The notes: generated by a model from the letters alone, not told the origin. A stretch of DNA of 64,000 nt from Sporodiniella umbellata (GCA_025677835.1 JAIXMR010000045.1:62001-126000); one strand, 5' to 3'. Numbered from the stretch's first letter, positions 34,779 to 49,431 are shown. Numbers and translations are program-made.

Positions 34779-37700
34779 GAAAAACATCAAGAAAAAGTCA
34801 CTTACAGTAATCACTTGAAGGTACTCTGAGCCAATTTTTATTTGTACTGGAATATTCGTTCTGTAGCTTTTTGCAATAAAGGCGTCTTTTATCACCAGAC
34901 TTACATCCTTTTCCACATCGTCTATAGAATATTGAGCAAACACTTTATCAGTATACGTATGTCTTTTAAAACTTACATGTTTCTTTAGGAAGCTGTATCT
35001 CAGAAGGCGCAATGTATTGAGCCAAAGCGCTAGTGCTGTTAGAGAACCGGATCTTTTTAACCATCTTGTTGGTAATTGTTCGGGGAAGTTTACGAATTGA
35101 ACGTTGTAGATAGAAATTGGGGTTAAAGAAATGAATTGCAACCATAGAATCACTGTATTCGTTCTGTGTCAACTGAAATATTTCACTGCACCAATGAAGA
35201 GTCAACTCGCGCCCCTCAGAAAACCGTGTTAGATCTACAACGAACTCAAACGGTCTATTTAAACAAGACTCCATGACCTTTTTTTTTTTAAAAAAAAAAA
35301 AAAAAATAATTGTTAGACAGCCTCTAATGATCTCGGTCTATATTACTCACCCTAAGCATATAATAAACGAAAAGGTCATGTTCAAAGTTTCCTGGGGGAA
35401 GATAACGAGTAATCAAATAAAAAACTGGGTTTCCATCCCTTGAAACACCGCCTTGATAGACTGCATTCAAAGATCGCATACTTTCTATATCTCTATGTTT
35501 ATATCTACGCATGAATTCGTTGTATCGTGTATTGCCAGCAAAAACAGCATAATTGCGCATGGTTGTAAATTTAGCTTTAGTTGTATCTGACGGAGGACCC
35601 AATTGACCTAAAAGCTTTGAAAAGCTTTCCATAGTATGCTTAAGCTCAATAGATCTTTGAGTTTCAGAAGAAGTGCAAGACTTGCGGAGAGAAAGATCAC
35701 GCGAGATTTTGTCCAAATTTTCATAGAGGTACCGGTGAAGCTTCATTTGTGTTAGGGTATCCAGTCGAGCGCATATTTCGCTATTTTGTTCTTTTGGAAG
35801 ATCGGGGCTGAGAGGCATCGCTATTTCGCGAAGAAAGTTGGCCACACGGTATAAATTACTGGTGATAAAGTCGTTTAGGGAAATAAGATGAGGCTCTTTA
35901 GCTCCGAACATAACATTATTGGCTATATTTTGCATAAGACGAGTAGCCTGTAGTAGAATTTTTTTGGCATCTTTGGATTTAGGAAGCGCCTGTTTGGATA
36001 TACCAAAGCTCTCTGGTGTTAGTATGGCAGGATTAAATAGCCTTAGAAAAACGAATCCTCCCACTTGGGTTTTACTAGCATCTGGGAATCGTTTCTTGAC
36101 ACTATCTGATAAAAAAGCTAGTTGTTGGCGAAACAAAGGTGGGGCCAGACTAGAAGATTTGCAAATTGCATCCAAAAAAATACTGGCTACTCTGCATACG
36201 TTTTGTTTGTTTTTCATTACCACGCCCATATGCGGTTCTGCCTGCGGATTCATCTCCCATGTAAGCTCTTCCTCGGGCAAATTATTCACCGACTCCATAG
36301 CTGGCTGAATTATCGCTTTAACATAGTCTACACAAGTGCTTTTAGAAAACATAGATAACAGTCGACTGGCCATATTTGTTCCACGAAACAAAGTTGATTC
36401 CTGTTCTATTTTTATTATTATTATTATTAACAAAAAAAAAAAAAAAGATAAATACTGAATCTTATTTATATTCAACCTACCAGACAAAACAACTTCTTTT
36501 TCAATAATTGTTTCTAATAAAAACAAAATCTTGTTTTTGGATTCGAAAGTAGCTAGCAATGTTTCAGCTACACCAGTTGAATCCCCCACTGAACAAACGT
36601 TGCCTAAAGATAAAGCTATTTCGATGTCAGACTCTACGAGCAACTAATTAAAGGTTAGAAGTAATCCAGGCAACCTATTTCTTTCTTACATCAACTAGCT
36701 TGTCGTATCTATCAAAGACAGTATTTTCAGCTAATGTATCAAATTGTGCACCCTGGTTAAGAATATTTGAAAGAACTTTCATAAAAGCCGAACGTGTTCT
36801 TGGATCCTCATGGTATCCCATAGCCAAAGTTGATTTTAAGCCTGCTTCTACGTTAGCACTCAAAAGATTGGATATTGCATTTACTGCAGATTCCTTTAAA
36901 GGACCCCAGTAACTATCTTTTTGTTTAGTGGGAGTACAGCTTTTTGAAAGCAACTTGCTTGAGCAAAGGCCTTGAGCTGTAGGATAACCTTCGTTCTAAA
37001 ACAAAATGAATTTTTCTTTTTCTAAAAAAAAAAAAAAAGCGTTCCATATGAAACAAGGGTTACCTCTTCATAATGGCACCTATCTAAAAGCTGAGTAAAG
37101 AAAGTAAAATACTTCAAGAAAAGCCTGTTCTTATTCACCACTCTATCACCCTCACGAGGCTTCTCGGAAGTCTGTAGAGGCAAGTTCAATAGTAGAGAAA
37201 CAACAGACTTCATACACACTTGATCCAAATCCTGTTGAACCTCCTTGTTCTGTGCGCTGTTTATTCCATCATCTAAACTGTTTACCATACACTTTTTTTT
37301 TTTTTAAAGAAAAAAGAGCTAAGTACTTTGTTTTTCAAAATTAGGATAGTACAAATACTTACCAAATTGAAATTACTGATCCATTCTATAACTATTTCTA
37401 GAAGCCTGTTTTTAACTCTTACATCGTCTCTGATCAGAGTCTGGTCTTTTTTTAGTAGTAGCACCTCAATTAGATGGCACATCATAATCATAGTGCGCAT
37501 AGTTGTATAGTCTCTTTGGGGCAAGTGGTTAATATAATTTGCAAAGTATATCATAAGTGTACTGAAGTCAACAGACAGCAGCCAATCGTTGTCCGTAAGT
37601 CTTTCCAAAATCATCTTGAGGATCAGTACCGACTGCTCAACGAGTAGAGTATTGGCACTGTTACACAGGATTTCTCTGTTGGGACCAAAGCATTGGGCCA

Positions 37701-40700
37701 TGGAAGCCTCCATTTGACGAAAGAGAATATCATAAAGAGAGACTGAGAGATCATTTCCGAGTGTACTCTTGACCGCCTCTCGTATCACCACATTATCAGA
37801 AGTACACATATCAATCAATTCTGTAACAAATTTTTCTGCGCTCAAAGGTTTGACAGGCGATGCTATCCGTTCCACCGATCGGTTTCGCCTCTCTTCTTGT
37901 AAACCCTCTTCTTCTATATCTTCTGCCAAACGAATTCCCCCTAAAGCTGCCAAAAACCCAGTGTAGTGCTGCCATTCCGTTTGTTTCTCGTCATCTATCT
38001 CTACTCGACTCACCAGAATAGGTGGTACTGCACTTTTGGCTGTACTTCTCAGCTTTTCTGGGCGCACAAGGCCACCCATTTTTTTCACTGAGCTCGAGGC
38101 CATCATCAGATTATCATCTCGAAAGTGCTCTGTACCATATCCTATCACCACAGGTGTTAAGATTCGCCATCTTTTCCAAACCTCTTCCCATGCCAAGAGG
38201 CTACCAGATGTGGGTATGCTGATCATTCTGAGATGTTTTCGGACACGTTTTTGCTGTGCTTTTCGGCCAACAAACGTGTTTTTGCGAGGATTCTTGGTAT
38301 CAGGTTCTTCAGACAGAAGGCTAAGGTAAATATCGCTATTGACAGCCATTTGTGCTTGGTGAGAATCGGCAAATATTGGATCTTTTTCCATAAGTTTGGA
38401 TTCATTACACATGTAGCCGAGACATTGGATGGCCTTGGAACATATTTCTGGTGAAGTGGAACATAATGAAACCAACAAAGCAACCTCAAGGGTGGCCATG
38501 GATAAGTTGTGCTCCGATATGTTACACGCCTCTTCAGAAACAGAAGTCTCCTTTTATTACTATTATTAGCAAAAAAAAAAAAAAGAGTTTTAATCCACTT
38601 ACAAGAAAATCAGATAAGAACCGACATCTTGCATCCAACATATTAGCAAGTAGATCAAGTAGCATGTTCATTGATTTTTTTGTCTGTCGGGTAACATCCA
38701 GCATTTGTCTTGCTACAGACACCAGAGCTTGACTAGATATCCTATAAAAGCTAGAAAACGTGGCATCGCTAGGGCCCCAATACATGATCAAAGAAGTTTC
38801 ATGTAGTTGACTCAAGCAGCTCATAGCAGCGCATTTTATACGCCGATCCTGATGCTTCATTAGTTGAGTAAGAGATGTAATTAACATTCCATTTTCTTCT
38901 GTCTTTGACCTGTTATCGTCTCCCTAAAAAAAAAAAAAATTACCATGTATTTCTTTTCAATTTCCTTTGTATGACAAAGTTTGATTTTTTACCTTCAGAG
39001 CACAATATGGGTTTAATCGAAACAGCTTTAACAGGCTTGATATCAGATGACTAGCACTTGAATATCTGGTTTTATGACTGTTAGAAAGCTCTGCTCTAAC
39101 AGTATAGGCAAAGATCTGCCTAAGTGGTGTACAGATGGACGAATACATGGATGGAAGTGTAGGATGCCAAGACAGCGTCTTTTCTTCTAAAGCGATTGCT
39201 AAACAGGCGTCTACCAATGCCTGTTTGAACATAATGGGTGCACTATCACTTAATGTGGTTACAAGTGTTGAGAGCGTTTTGGCAGGGTTCAAGCGTAGTT
39301 GCGATAAGAAATAGTCCGAAATCAAAGCTTGTTGGTTGATAGTGTAACCAAATCCAGAAGAAAGCACTTCGATGGACAATGATCGAGAAAAGTCCCATAT
39401 CTTCTCTCTCAAAAGACTTTCTATATCATCTGCAATATGCCAAAGTATTGTATCATCTGATGGCGGAATATATGAAGCCGCTCTACAAAGATCAACATAG
39501 CAAGTAGCTGCAATCTCTTGTGTTCTGACGGAATCTAAAGCTTTTCTTAAATGTCTTGGGAATCTGATCTATTTTGTATTTTGTGTGTATATATATGCGT
39601 GTGTGTGTGTGTTTTTTTTTTTTTTTTTGTAAATTGCTTCTATTTTTTTTTTTTTTTGGCTCTATTTACTTTTTGATTGTGTGATCCTCTATCATCCATA
39701 AAAGCCTGTGTTAAAAGGTGTGGTGTAAGTGTAATCAGTATAGTTTGTAGTGGCCAGAGGATGGCTTTTTTTCGTGAGCTGTCTGCTGCCGAATTGCACA
39801 TATCAAAAAGAATCTCGGATCCAGAAAATGTTTGACCAGCTTGCTGAAAAATCTCTGCAAACTGAGAAGGCTTTGTAGATATCCATTTCCAAATCGCTGA
39901 TCTCAACATTTTGGCAAATAAAAGCTTTCCATTGATTTTCATCACATGAAAATGAGGACTGAATTCTAACCGAAAAAAAAAAAATCCGCATATTGGCCAA
40001 GGTTCCAGTTGACTCTATCTTACCTGTCAGAAGAGTGTGTAGCTTAAAGACATTCAAGCTAGCAAAGGAAAGCGCTCTGATCTCATGCGTATTTGTTTCT
40101 GAATTTTCATTTGCGGCCACCAAAATATGAACTGAATTTTTCAGTTTTGCATAAAACGGATTCCAATTGCTTGCACTTATATAATATAACACTTTGCCAG
40201 CTATCTCATAAATTTCCCTTATGGATTCGTGCGATTGACTCTCGCTTTTTTCTGGACCTGAATTGCTTGACTCCCTTTGTTCTTCGACCACATGTAACTG
40301 ATTTAGGAATAAACCCATCAGGTTCAGCAGGAACGACACTAAAGCCTCATCCAGATGAGGTGGGTCCAGTGATACTTCCTGCTTTATAGGATTTACTGTA
40401 ATATCGGCATAGGCTCCGACTGCTGCTGCTGCAGCTACTGCCTCTTCTGTCTGATTCATCTCGCGCGATATTTTCTCAGTGTGTTTTCTGTACCAAGACC
40501 AGTGGTACTGTAAACAGGCAGACAAGAGTCGAATAACAAACAATTGAGACTGGATAATGTCATATGGAATATCACGGATGGTCGTAGGTTGGATACTCTA
40601 AATAGCAGTTGGTTTATTGCCGTATAGAACGCTAGAAATTACCTTTGATATACTCTCTAGAGTCAATGCAAGCTGATTTACTACTACTGACGGCTTATGA

Positions 40701-40966
40701 ATAGATAATTCAATAATTGCAGCAACTACTCATTTTTTTTTTAAAACAGTTAGTTTCTCTCTCAAAACATGCTTCCATACCTACCACTTTGCTGTGTTAA
40801 TGTGTCTTGTTCTAAACTCTCAATGCTTTCTCCAGGATTGTTTATTGGCAACTTTTGTAATATGATTAGGATATGTAAACAAACGTGTGTATCGTCGTGT
40901 GCTGTATTTTACTCGGACTTCTATTCGCTTCACTAAGCTAGCTATCAGTTTGGCATTGGCTCTCAT
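32004..40966 (-). CDS. NF1: Neurofibromin-type Ras GTPase-activating protein (NF1/Ira-like)
   Basis: Inactivates Ras by stimulating GTP hydrolysis. Eighteen exons: 40966-40913, 40851-40785, 40728-40643, 40597-40024, 39965-39670, 39568-38993, 38923-38603, 38550-37363, 37291-37064, 36995-36690, 36643-36481, 36405-35351, 35277-34977, 34921-34806, 34709-34512, 34453-33962, 33873-33216 and 33145-32004. Every junction is GT-AG and keeps frame, giving 2606 aa, near human NF1. Residues about 1287-1640 are the RasGAP domain, with arginine finger TLFRGTNMASRLL and FLRLFNPAILTP. A Sec14/CRAL-TRIO-like segment follows (PVFYLITRYLPPGNFEHDLF, then RPFEFVVDLTRF) with a PH-like part (ATVQ-type IPVQIKIGSEYLQV region). 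The remainder is helical-repeat-like, including MSLVTSMTFQYNPALQPRAF. The start MRANAKLIASLVKRIE comes from a 54 nt exon. Confidence 0.93.
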
Positions 40967-41039
40967 TAGCAAAAAAGAAAGAAAAAGAAAAAAGAAAAAA
41001 AAAAGTGGGTGTTCGTGCGAGTGTGTGAAAGAAAACTAG

Positions 41040-41074
<35 letters not shown>

Positions 41075-42190
41075 GCTGTTATGCGAAACAAGGGAAAAAA
41101 AAAAAAAAATAAGGTTGGCTGTACCACAGGAAAACACTCTGCCTGATCTTTCCTCCCCCCCTTTAGTTTTTCTAAACGCAGTTTAATTTTGTGTTACTGC
41201 CTCTTTAAAAGTGTGTACATCTTTTTGTGAAAAAAAGTCGGATATTGAATTTCGATCGTTAGAGCTTCAGTTGCCAAAAAAGAAAAAACACATGGGAGAG
41301 GCTTCAGGTAGATGTAAAATTCAGCTAGATCTGCACGGCTGTCGCGTTTGACAGACGAAATCCAACGATTACTACACTATTTGCTTTATTTTTTTTTTTA
41401 AATAACAGTGTATACCAAGCTGCGAAGAGTTTACTACATAAACATCACATTATATCAAAGATGCTTTATTTGCAGTGGTTAGCGATCACTATCAGAAGAC
41501 CGCAGTATATGCAGAAATACACTAATGATAAAGGCAACATTTTTATGCAGAAGGTATTATTTGACCTAGAATGACGAGTTTGCACGTTTTGAAAGTAAAC
41601 TGCATGGTAATCTTGTAGCAACTAATTTTTATGAGGTTTGATATCTATGTATCTATTTGTGGTAGAAAACGTGGCAAAAAATTGTTTTCACAAAACCTTT
41701 TGATTTATAAACACGCCTCAAGAAATGCTTTTAATCCTTGCTGGTTGTATAAAGAAGCCTATCCAAACGGAAAATGATAAGGTACAAATATTCCAAGTAT
41801 CATGGATGGCACATCAAATGGAGCAAGATACTTTTTTTTTCTTTTTTTTTTTTGCCTAGTTTTGTTACTACGGTCTTGTATATCAAAAGCGACGACGAGA
41901 CATAGGGAGAAACATAGGGTATTTTTGAGAACACACACTTTAGGTACATATTAACACTAAAAGTAACATTTTCGATAAGCATTTCTTTTTTATTCAAGCA
42001 AAGATACAGTATGTGTTTATAATAAATTGCATCAACCTATCACTCTAAAGTTTTTCTGTTCATCTTTCAAAAAGTCTTTATTGTCTCCAGAAGCTAGTAA
42101 TTGTCTACTTTCTATATGTTTCTAATAGTCTGGAGCTTGTAAGGGGATATTGTATCTGAAGACCTAAGGGATGCCGCGGTAATGTAAAAG

Positions 42191-42224
<34 letters not shown>

Positions 42225-45200
42225 CACACGTCGTTACTATATACTCTATTGGCTACCTTCCAATTGAGCTCTCCACTTCCCTTTAGGGTATCGCTTGTAA
42301 TTTGTTTTGATGGCTTGAATTCATCAATAATCCATTAATTCTGCTATCAATTATAGTAAATTTGACAATGTACTTTTCTTTTTTTAGAGATGGGGATTCA
42401 ATAGGAGATGCATTGGATTGCATTTTTTTTTTTTTTTAAATAGGAACCACCAGAATTCTTGAAATCAATTTACAAGATCTACATTATCTTTTTGAATAGT
42501 ATAGAAGCAACTTGTAAAAACTTTAACTTGGTATACTTTTTATGGAATTTTATTACTATTATTTCTATTAGAAGAAAAACTAAAAAAAAAAAAAAAAAAA
42601 AAGCGACCTGTGTGAACGTTAAAGTTTTGATTTTGTTTATTTTGACTGGTGATACACACTGATTTCTTTGTTCTTTTTTTTTTTTTTGAGCGCGAAATAT
42701 TCTACATAAACAAAGTAAAAACTTAACAAGTTTTCAGTTTATACTTTGTTGTTGTGAGCGATTCATTTTATTGTTGTTATTCATGAATCATGTTCCTAAA
42801 ATTAATAGTAATTGAGAATCTTTTTTCTTTCGAGAACACCTTGTGCAAGTACCAACAAAGAAAGCTCAAGGTCTGTACAACCAGATATGCAGTTCATATA
42901 TTAAAAATAATGGGCGGGGGCACCCAAAGGGGAACTGCGCATAACACGAGATATGTTGCCTATCAGTTTTACTCTTCTAGAATGACTTTTCAAAAAAAGA
43001 ATAATAAAAAGAGGCAGATAAATAATTCTTTTACCAAGCTGTCCACTTCAGAATATTTTAGTTTTATCAAACTCTTATATTTAATGTCCGTTGTTCAAAG
43101 TTAAAATAAATCATCTTGTTTTTGACATTAGAAACCTTGAGCCCATGAAGTAATCATTAGCGCGTTTATGTATCAAGTAAACAAAAAAAAAAATCGTTCA
43201 TTAACTCAGTACTAATTCTAACCTTATTTGCTTCTTGCAATGGCTGAACGCGGATCTTTTTTAGCTAGCTTAGTAGTCCATCATCAGCTGGGATACAAAA
43301 CAAAAACAAACAGCTAAAAGATACTCACTGAGTATAAGCTTTTTTTTTTTTTTTTTTTTTGTCAGTTAAGATTTTCTGTCTGTTTATCATAGCGTTTTAC
43401 TGTATTTAATCGTAGTCAATGTATATGTATAAACAGATTCGATATTAAAAAAAAATTATATAAACCAAGAGCAAAAGAAAAAAACGTTTTTGTTGTGAGC
43501 TGTAGATGCCTTTGAAAGTTTTTTTTTTTTTTTTTTTTTTTTGACGGGACCGCAATAAAAGCTTAAAACTTATAGCTTATCCAACTTTTTCGACTGAGAA
43601 AGATAAAACTTATCAAGATCCAAGGCTATTGGGGATAAATTTGCTGTGTTATGAATCAACAAGTTTATATATCTAACATACAGCTATAAAAGTATAAAAC
43701 AAGCACAGGCAACTGTATTACTCAACGGTATTTGTTGTACGAAAATAGTGTAGCAGACACTGTATCTCTTTAGAGCAAAGATAAAGTTGGGCCTGTAGTC
43801 CTGTATTCATCCCATAAAACGATTTACAGATGATAATAGTCTCCCTTTTCTTTGTAAAGCATTAGTCTATCGGAATCTGGAAATGCGTACTTATCTTTGG
43901 AGCTATTAGGGTCACTGTACCTTATCTGTTGGATTATGTTTTTTTATTTATTTATTTATTTTTTAAAGAAAAACAACAACAGAAACGATTTGTTTTGGTA
44001 TGTTTTACAATCCAAAGGCTGTAGAAGATACTCTTGCTTTGTTTGATGTGTCCAGTTCACTGCTTGAGTGTACTTTTATCTCAGGTCGCTCTTGTTTAGC
44101 GAGATTTGATCCATATGGTTTTTTAGATGCATAATTTCTAGCACAGCTTTGTCAATAGTTGTGGATTGTAAAGCTTTTTGTGCTTGCCCTGAAATGTTAT
44201 ACAAGATTGGTATACAAATATGCAGCGCTTACTTGTACAACATAATAAGCAAACATGAAACCCTAACCTTAAAACTAGATTTCTGGCGATTACAGAAAAA
44301 AAAAGCATGGCTGTGTGTATATTTTTGACTGGAATGCGAAAAGAAAACTTTTTGATTCTATTTTAATATTTGTCATCTCTCTGTAATGCTCTATGTCTAT
44401 TCTAGTACGATACGTAGTATAAAATTAGTACGTTTTACTCAAACTATGCATTTAGTATCTGCAAAAGAGTGGCTGGGAGGTGTGTGGGGTAAAAGATCTG
44501 CGATGATAACAGAAGGAGACTTTATTGACAGTTTTTTTTTTTTTTTTTTTGAATCATGTCGATAAACTAGAGTGCTTTTGGGCTTTTCCTTATCTTTGTA
44601 AAGATCAAATTGTTCGAGATAATAGAACCTAGCAAAGTAAGAGACACTTGTTCAACTGAATTTTGTATTGGGTTCAGGTGAGCAGTAAAACAAGGCAGCT
44701 GGTCCAGTATTTAAAGGTTTGTATTATAGCATTGCATCATCTAGAATATTGGTCAATTTGAAACAGTGCGCAGCAAGTAAGCTTTAGCCAATGACCCCAA
44801 AAAAAAAAAATGCATTTTGCTAGCCAAAGAAAGAGGAGTAGAGCAAATAATTGCTTATGTCAGCTTTCTTTTAAACAGATAGTAAAATGGACAGTCATTG
44901 ACCTGTGAGCAAAAACACATAAAATCACCTGTTTTTTTTTTTTTGGTGTTGTGCATATAACATTATTCAGTATTGGGCATCAACAGACAGTATGTATATT
45001 CTAGATTTTGTTTTTCAAAACAACTTTTAATACCTCCATAAGTCTCGGACCCTACAGAAGCACTCTAAAGCAAATATCTATCGTTAACATTGCAAGTCAA
45101 CTTAAGAGCTCCTGCAAAAAAAAAGTCTTAATATTTCTCCTTGGTGACTTTTTTCCCTTTTGCTTTTCTTTTGTCAGTACCTCAACAATCTGTCATTAAA

Positions 45201-45407
45201 AGATAAACTACAGAAACGGTCCAATCAAAACGCAAACAGTAGCTTTTAGCTTCTTTATTAAAAAAAAGCAAGTCTCACTCAATTTTCTTTAATTTTTTTT
45301 CTTTTTATTCTTGAGACAGGCTTTTTTTTTTAATTTTGGCATACAAGTTGATTGAGTCTTTGAACAACAGTTTCTTTCAAATCAACCCTTAAAAAAAAGA
45401 AAGAGTC
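40967..45407. other. AT-rich gene-poor interval between NF1 and DOA10 genes
   Basis: About 4.4 kb lying upstream of both divergent genes. Poly-A/T runs are frequent and a TA microsatellite lies near 42195-42222. No complete gene can be supported. Coding-like islands were noticed at about 43985-44190 (minus) and 44380-44530 (either strand); see findings. Confidence 0.5.
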
Positions 45408-48400
45408 ATGGAAGACGAACAAGGCAAGTGGATGATGACAACTTGACACAGAGAAAGATGTTGGGGGGTCTGAACTAAAACTGTGACTATAGAAATTTGT
45501 AGAGTTTGTCGAAGTGAATCTACACCGGAACATCCCTTATATCATCCTTGTAAATGTGCAGGCAGCATTCGTTTTGTTCATGAAAATTGGTAATGAGAAA
45601 GTTGGAAAAGAACAAGCTTTTGACATTGAGGGGGGGTTTTTTTTTTGTTTTTAGTCTTACAGAATGGCTATCGCATAGCAAAAAAAAGTATGTAAAAAGA
45701 AAAGATGAAATGGACAAGACAACTGATAATAGTGTGTAGATATTGCGAGTTATGTGAACATCCATTTAAATTCACACCTGTCTATCGAGAAGATATGCCA
45801 GAAAACGTACCTTTTTTTGTTTTCTGTTTACAGATTGTACGTCGCCTGGGCCAGCTAGTAAAGAACCTGATCCGTGGATTGGCAGTTATCTTTGTCTGGT
45901 TAGTAGTGTTACCAAATTTCACACTTTGGACCTGGCGGTTTTATTTCTGGAGTGGAGTACACATTGGGTTCAACACTACCCAGTTACCTAAAGAAGCTGA
46001 AGAGGAACATGGCAACTCAAGCCCATTCAAGTAAAAGCGGAGGGAGGGAGGGAAGGGGGGGGTGTTTACGAAAAGGGAAAGACTGACCTCGTTCTGTTTC
46101 TAGGGGATTTTTACGTGATTGTTTAGAAGGTCAGATTATTGCGGCGTTTGTGGTGATTATGTTTTTGGCAGCATATCTGTTTAGAGAATGGGTGATGCAA
46201 AACCTACCAGCGGCAGCAGAAGAAGAAGAGGAACCGGCAGTAGTAATCGAAGAGAGAAACGAGGCAAGAGTAGCTCAAGAGCGAGCTGCTATTGATACAC
46301 TGTATAACGCTTTACAGGCGATGAACCCACCCGAACGTCAAGAAGACATAGAGGAGAACCAGGATCCAGACCGTGTCTGGCCCACGCCACAGCCAGCCCC
46401 TTTTCGTCCTGCTGAAGCTGAACAGGACGGTGAAGACTACCACGGGCAACTGTTTGCAGAAGCTGCGCAGGGCCGAGCAGAACCCATAGCAGAGGAGCAA
46501 GAGGAAGCGTTCCGGATCTTGAACCAAGAGATGGAACGTAGACGAGGCGAACTGGGCGTACGAAGAGAACGCCGGCCAGCCCAAGCGGTGCGAGTGGAAG
46601 AGAACGAAGAGGTATTTGAGGTAGCGGACGACATGAACGGTGTGTTTGAAGCGATTGGTATGCGAGGCAATCCCTGGATGCTGGTGCAAAACTCGGTGCT
46701 GATGTCATTGATGATCAGTCTCTGCCTAGGTTTGGCTGTGTGGATTCCGTATGTAGCGGGCCGTCTGTTGATCATGGTACGGCCGATCAGTTTTATCGAA
46801 ACCCCGATTTTCTTTCTACGCTTTGTGACCGACCCTTTGGTAGATTTTGTGCTGGATATCTGTTTGCCTCGTCTGGGCATGATGGCTTATGAGTACTGGT
46901 ATCGCTGGGCTCCGGTGTCGGCAAGCATCGCGCTCGACGGCTTCCTGGATCAGCTCAAGGTCGAACCTAGCCACGCTGCTACCCAAGAGCCAGCGGGCTG
47001 GATCGCATGGGGTGCGCTAGAAACACCATTGGAAGAGTTTAGTCAGCGCGCGCTTCAACGATGGCATCAGTTTGCGCTGGGACATACAGCGATGGATCGC
47101 AGCGTGTGTATTGCTGTGGGCTATTTTTTGTTTATCTGCCTGGGTTCGTGGTATCTAGCGAGTAGCCGGCGTCGACAGTCCCCGGTGCAGGACGCGATCC
47201 GCCAGCAGGGTATCTTTCTGAAAGTGTTGTTCTTTATTGTGATTGAACTCGTTGTGTTTCCTACTGTGTGTGGGTTTCTGTTAGACTTTGCGACGCTCCC
47301 GCTCTTTGTAAACGCGTCGATCGGGTCGCGTTACGCGTTCCATGTCAAGAGCCCTTACTCGTCCTACTTTCTGCATTGGTTTCTGGGCACGGGCGTTTTG
47401 TTTTACTTTGCCATCTTTATCACAGTCAGTCGAGAGATCATCCGGCCGGGAGTGATGTGGTTTGTGCGAGACCCTAACGACCCTCAGTTCCATCCTGTGC
47501 AAGAGATGGTAGAACGGCCGTTCCCCAACCTGCTCTACAAGATCACCCAGTCAGCGATCATGTACTCGACCATGCTTGTGTTTGGCGTAGGCACAGTGAC
47601 CTACACGCTGGGCCTGACTGGGGCTGTGTTTCCACTCCGGTTGCCTTTCAGTCGACCGTTATCGACTTTGGCAGTGGACCTGTTGATGATCCAGTTCTTG
47701 TTGCCGCCCCTGGTAAGGTTCTTACAGCCGCGCGAAAACGGCAAGCAAGCCCTTACCCTCTGGTGGCATTGGGCCTGCGGGTTATTACGTATGACCCATT
47801 TTATGTTTAACGAGCGCAGGCCGGACGAAGAGGGACATCATGTACGTAAAACATGGCGAGCCACGTTTCTACGCCAAACAGCGCCGATACCGTTGGAAGC
47901 GATCACTCACGAACAGGATGACGTGGTTTTCGAACGGGATGGCCAATGGGTGCGTGTGCCTCGTTACGACAGCGTTCCCGTAGACCCCAAACGTCGCATG
48001 CTGGTTCCCGTGGATCCGGTGACATTCGAAGCCATTGACCCCGAAGAAAGAGCCAGAGGGCATCCTGCCACCGTCGATACTGGGGATGAATCTCAATCCA
48101 CTACCGTCGTCTATATTCCTCCCTGGTTCAAACTTCGAGTAAGAAATTCCCCAATAGAAAGATATTCACCTCTCTTTAGTCCCTTGTGTTTTTAGTGTTC
48201 ATGTGGCTTTTCATTTCGCTGGCTGTATGTTCCGTCACTGTATTACCATGTAGGTTGAAAAAAAAAAAAATAAAAAAAATATAAAAAAAAAAAAAAGAAA
48301 GCTAACGCGGCCTGTGAACAAGTGCTGTTGGGAAGGTACGTGTTCAAGGCTTACCTTGCTCCCCAAGCAGACATTGTCAACGATCTCTATTCGTTTACGC

Positions 48401-49199
48401 TTGGCCTGTATATGTTGGTAGGCTTGGGTATCGGCGGTCATTGGATGTATAGAATATACTTGACAAGAAACGAAAACAGCATTCGCAAACAGCTCACGAG
48501 CTATGGCTACAAGGTAGATGACAATGAAAAAGAAAGAAAACTAAACTCTTTTGATTTCTAAAGGTGGGTCGTTGTGTGTATTTGCTAAGTGCTTTTGCAG
48601 TGGTGATGCCAGTCTTAGTGGGGGTTGCTGTGGATCTGTTTGTGTATATGCCCATCCGTACGCATTATTCGCAAGAAGGCATCGTGATCCATCTGTCGCA
48701 GGTAAGGAGAGTGTAGAGTAAAGGAGGGATCTAAGCGGTTTGAATAGAACTGGGCGTTTGGTATTGTGTATATGAGTTTGGTCTATTACGGCGTTCAGCT
48801 GTTACCAGCGCACTATCGAGTACGGACGTATCTCGATAGTGTATTTGGCAATAACATGATCCAGGCCGATTTGAACAGCATCACACGAAAGGTCATTGTT
48901 CCCGTGACGCTGGTTGCTACCGGCTGCATCGTTCTACCTGGTGCGCTTGCTTGGGTTGTTTGGCAAATGATAGGTAAGGAAAGCCGAAAGAGAAATACAG
49001 GCTAACGGCTCTATTAGATGGCCACGATGCCTCTCTTCAACTCCTAGTCACACGCTACACTTATCCAGCTCTGTTTGGCTCGCTTGTCACTCTTTTGCTC
49101 TGCTTTGTCTCCAAAGAGCTTTTCAAGATCTGGCTGAAGGCTGTGCGAGATGACACTTACAAGATACGAGAAGCGCTCCATAACTTTGAGCAGACATAA
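45408..49199 (+). CDS. DOA10: ER membrane RING-CH ubiquitin ligase Doa10/MARCH6
   Basis: E3 ligase of ER-associated degradation and sterol/N-degron control. Ten exons: 45408-45423, 45493-45589, 45655-45687, 45740-46030, 46104-48138, 48180-48249, 48323-48513, 48564-48701, 48748-48973 and 49018-49199; product 1092 aa, between human MARCH6 and yeast Doa10. The RING-CH finger uses C8, C11, C25, C27, H35, C38, C51 and C54 (EICRVC, CKC, HENC, CELC). It is followed by VYREDMPE, an acidic region and more than a dozen hydrophobic helices. Intron 1 is GC-AG (CAAG|GCAAGT); the only GT alternative inspected breaks the frame before the RING. The C-terminus has the conserved charged ending after the last helix ([18 protein letters not shown]). 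The large exon is GC-rich against its surroundings. Confidence 0.93.
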
Positions 49200-49394
49200 A
49201 CAAAAATACACTTCATTCATCCCCAGCATATCATCACAACTAATAAAAACAAACGCAGGCTGTGCTCGAAAAGGAAATTGTGTAGTCGATTGGAGAAGTT
49301 GAAACCTTAATTTATTATTGTATGTGTGTGTGTAATGGTTTGGAAAGGCACCCCATGACGATAAAGTGTTTTATTTAAATAGTTATTTCCTTTT

Positions 49395-49427
<33 letters not shown>

Positions 49428-49431
49428 TCCA

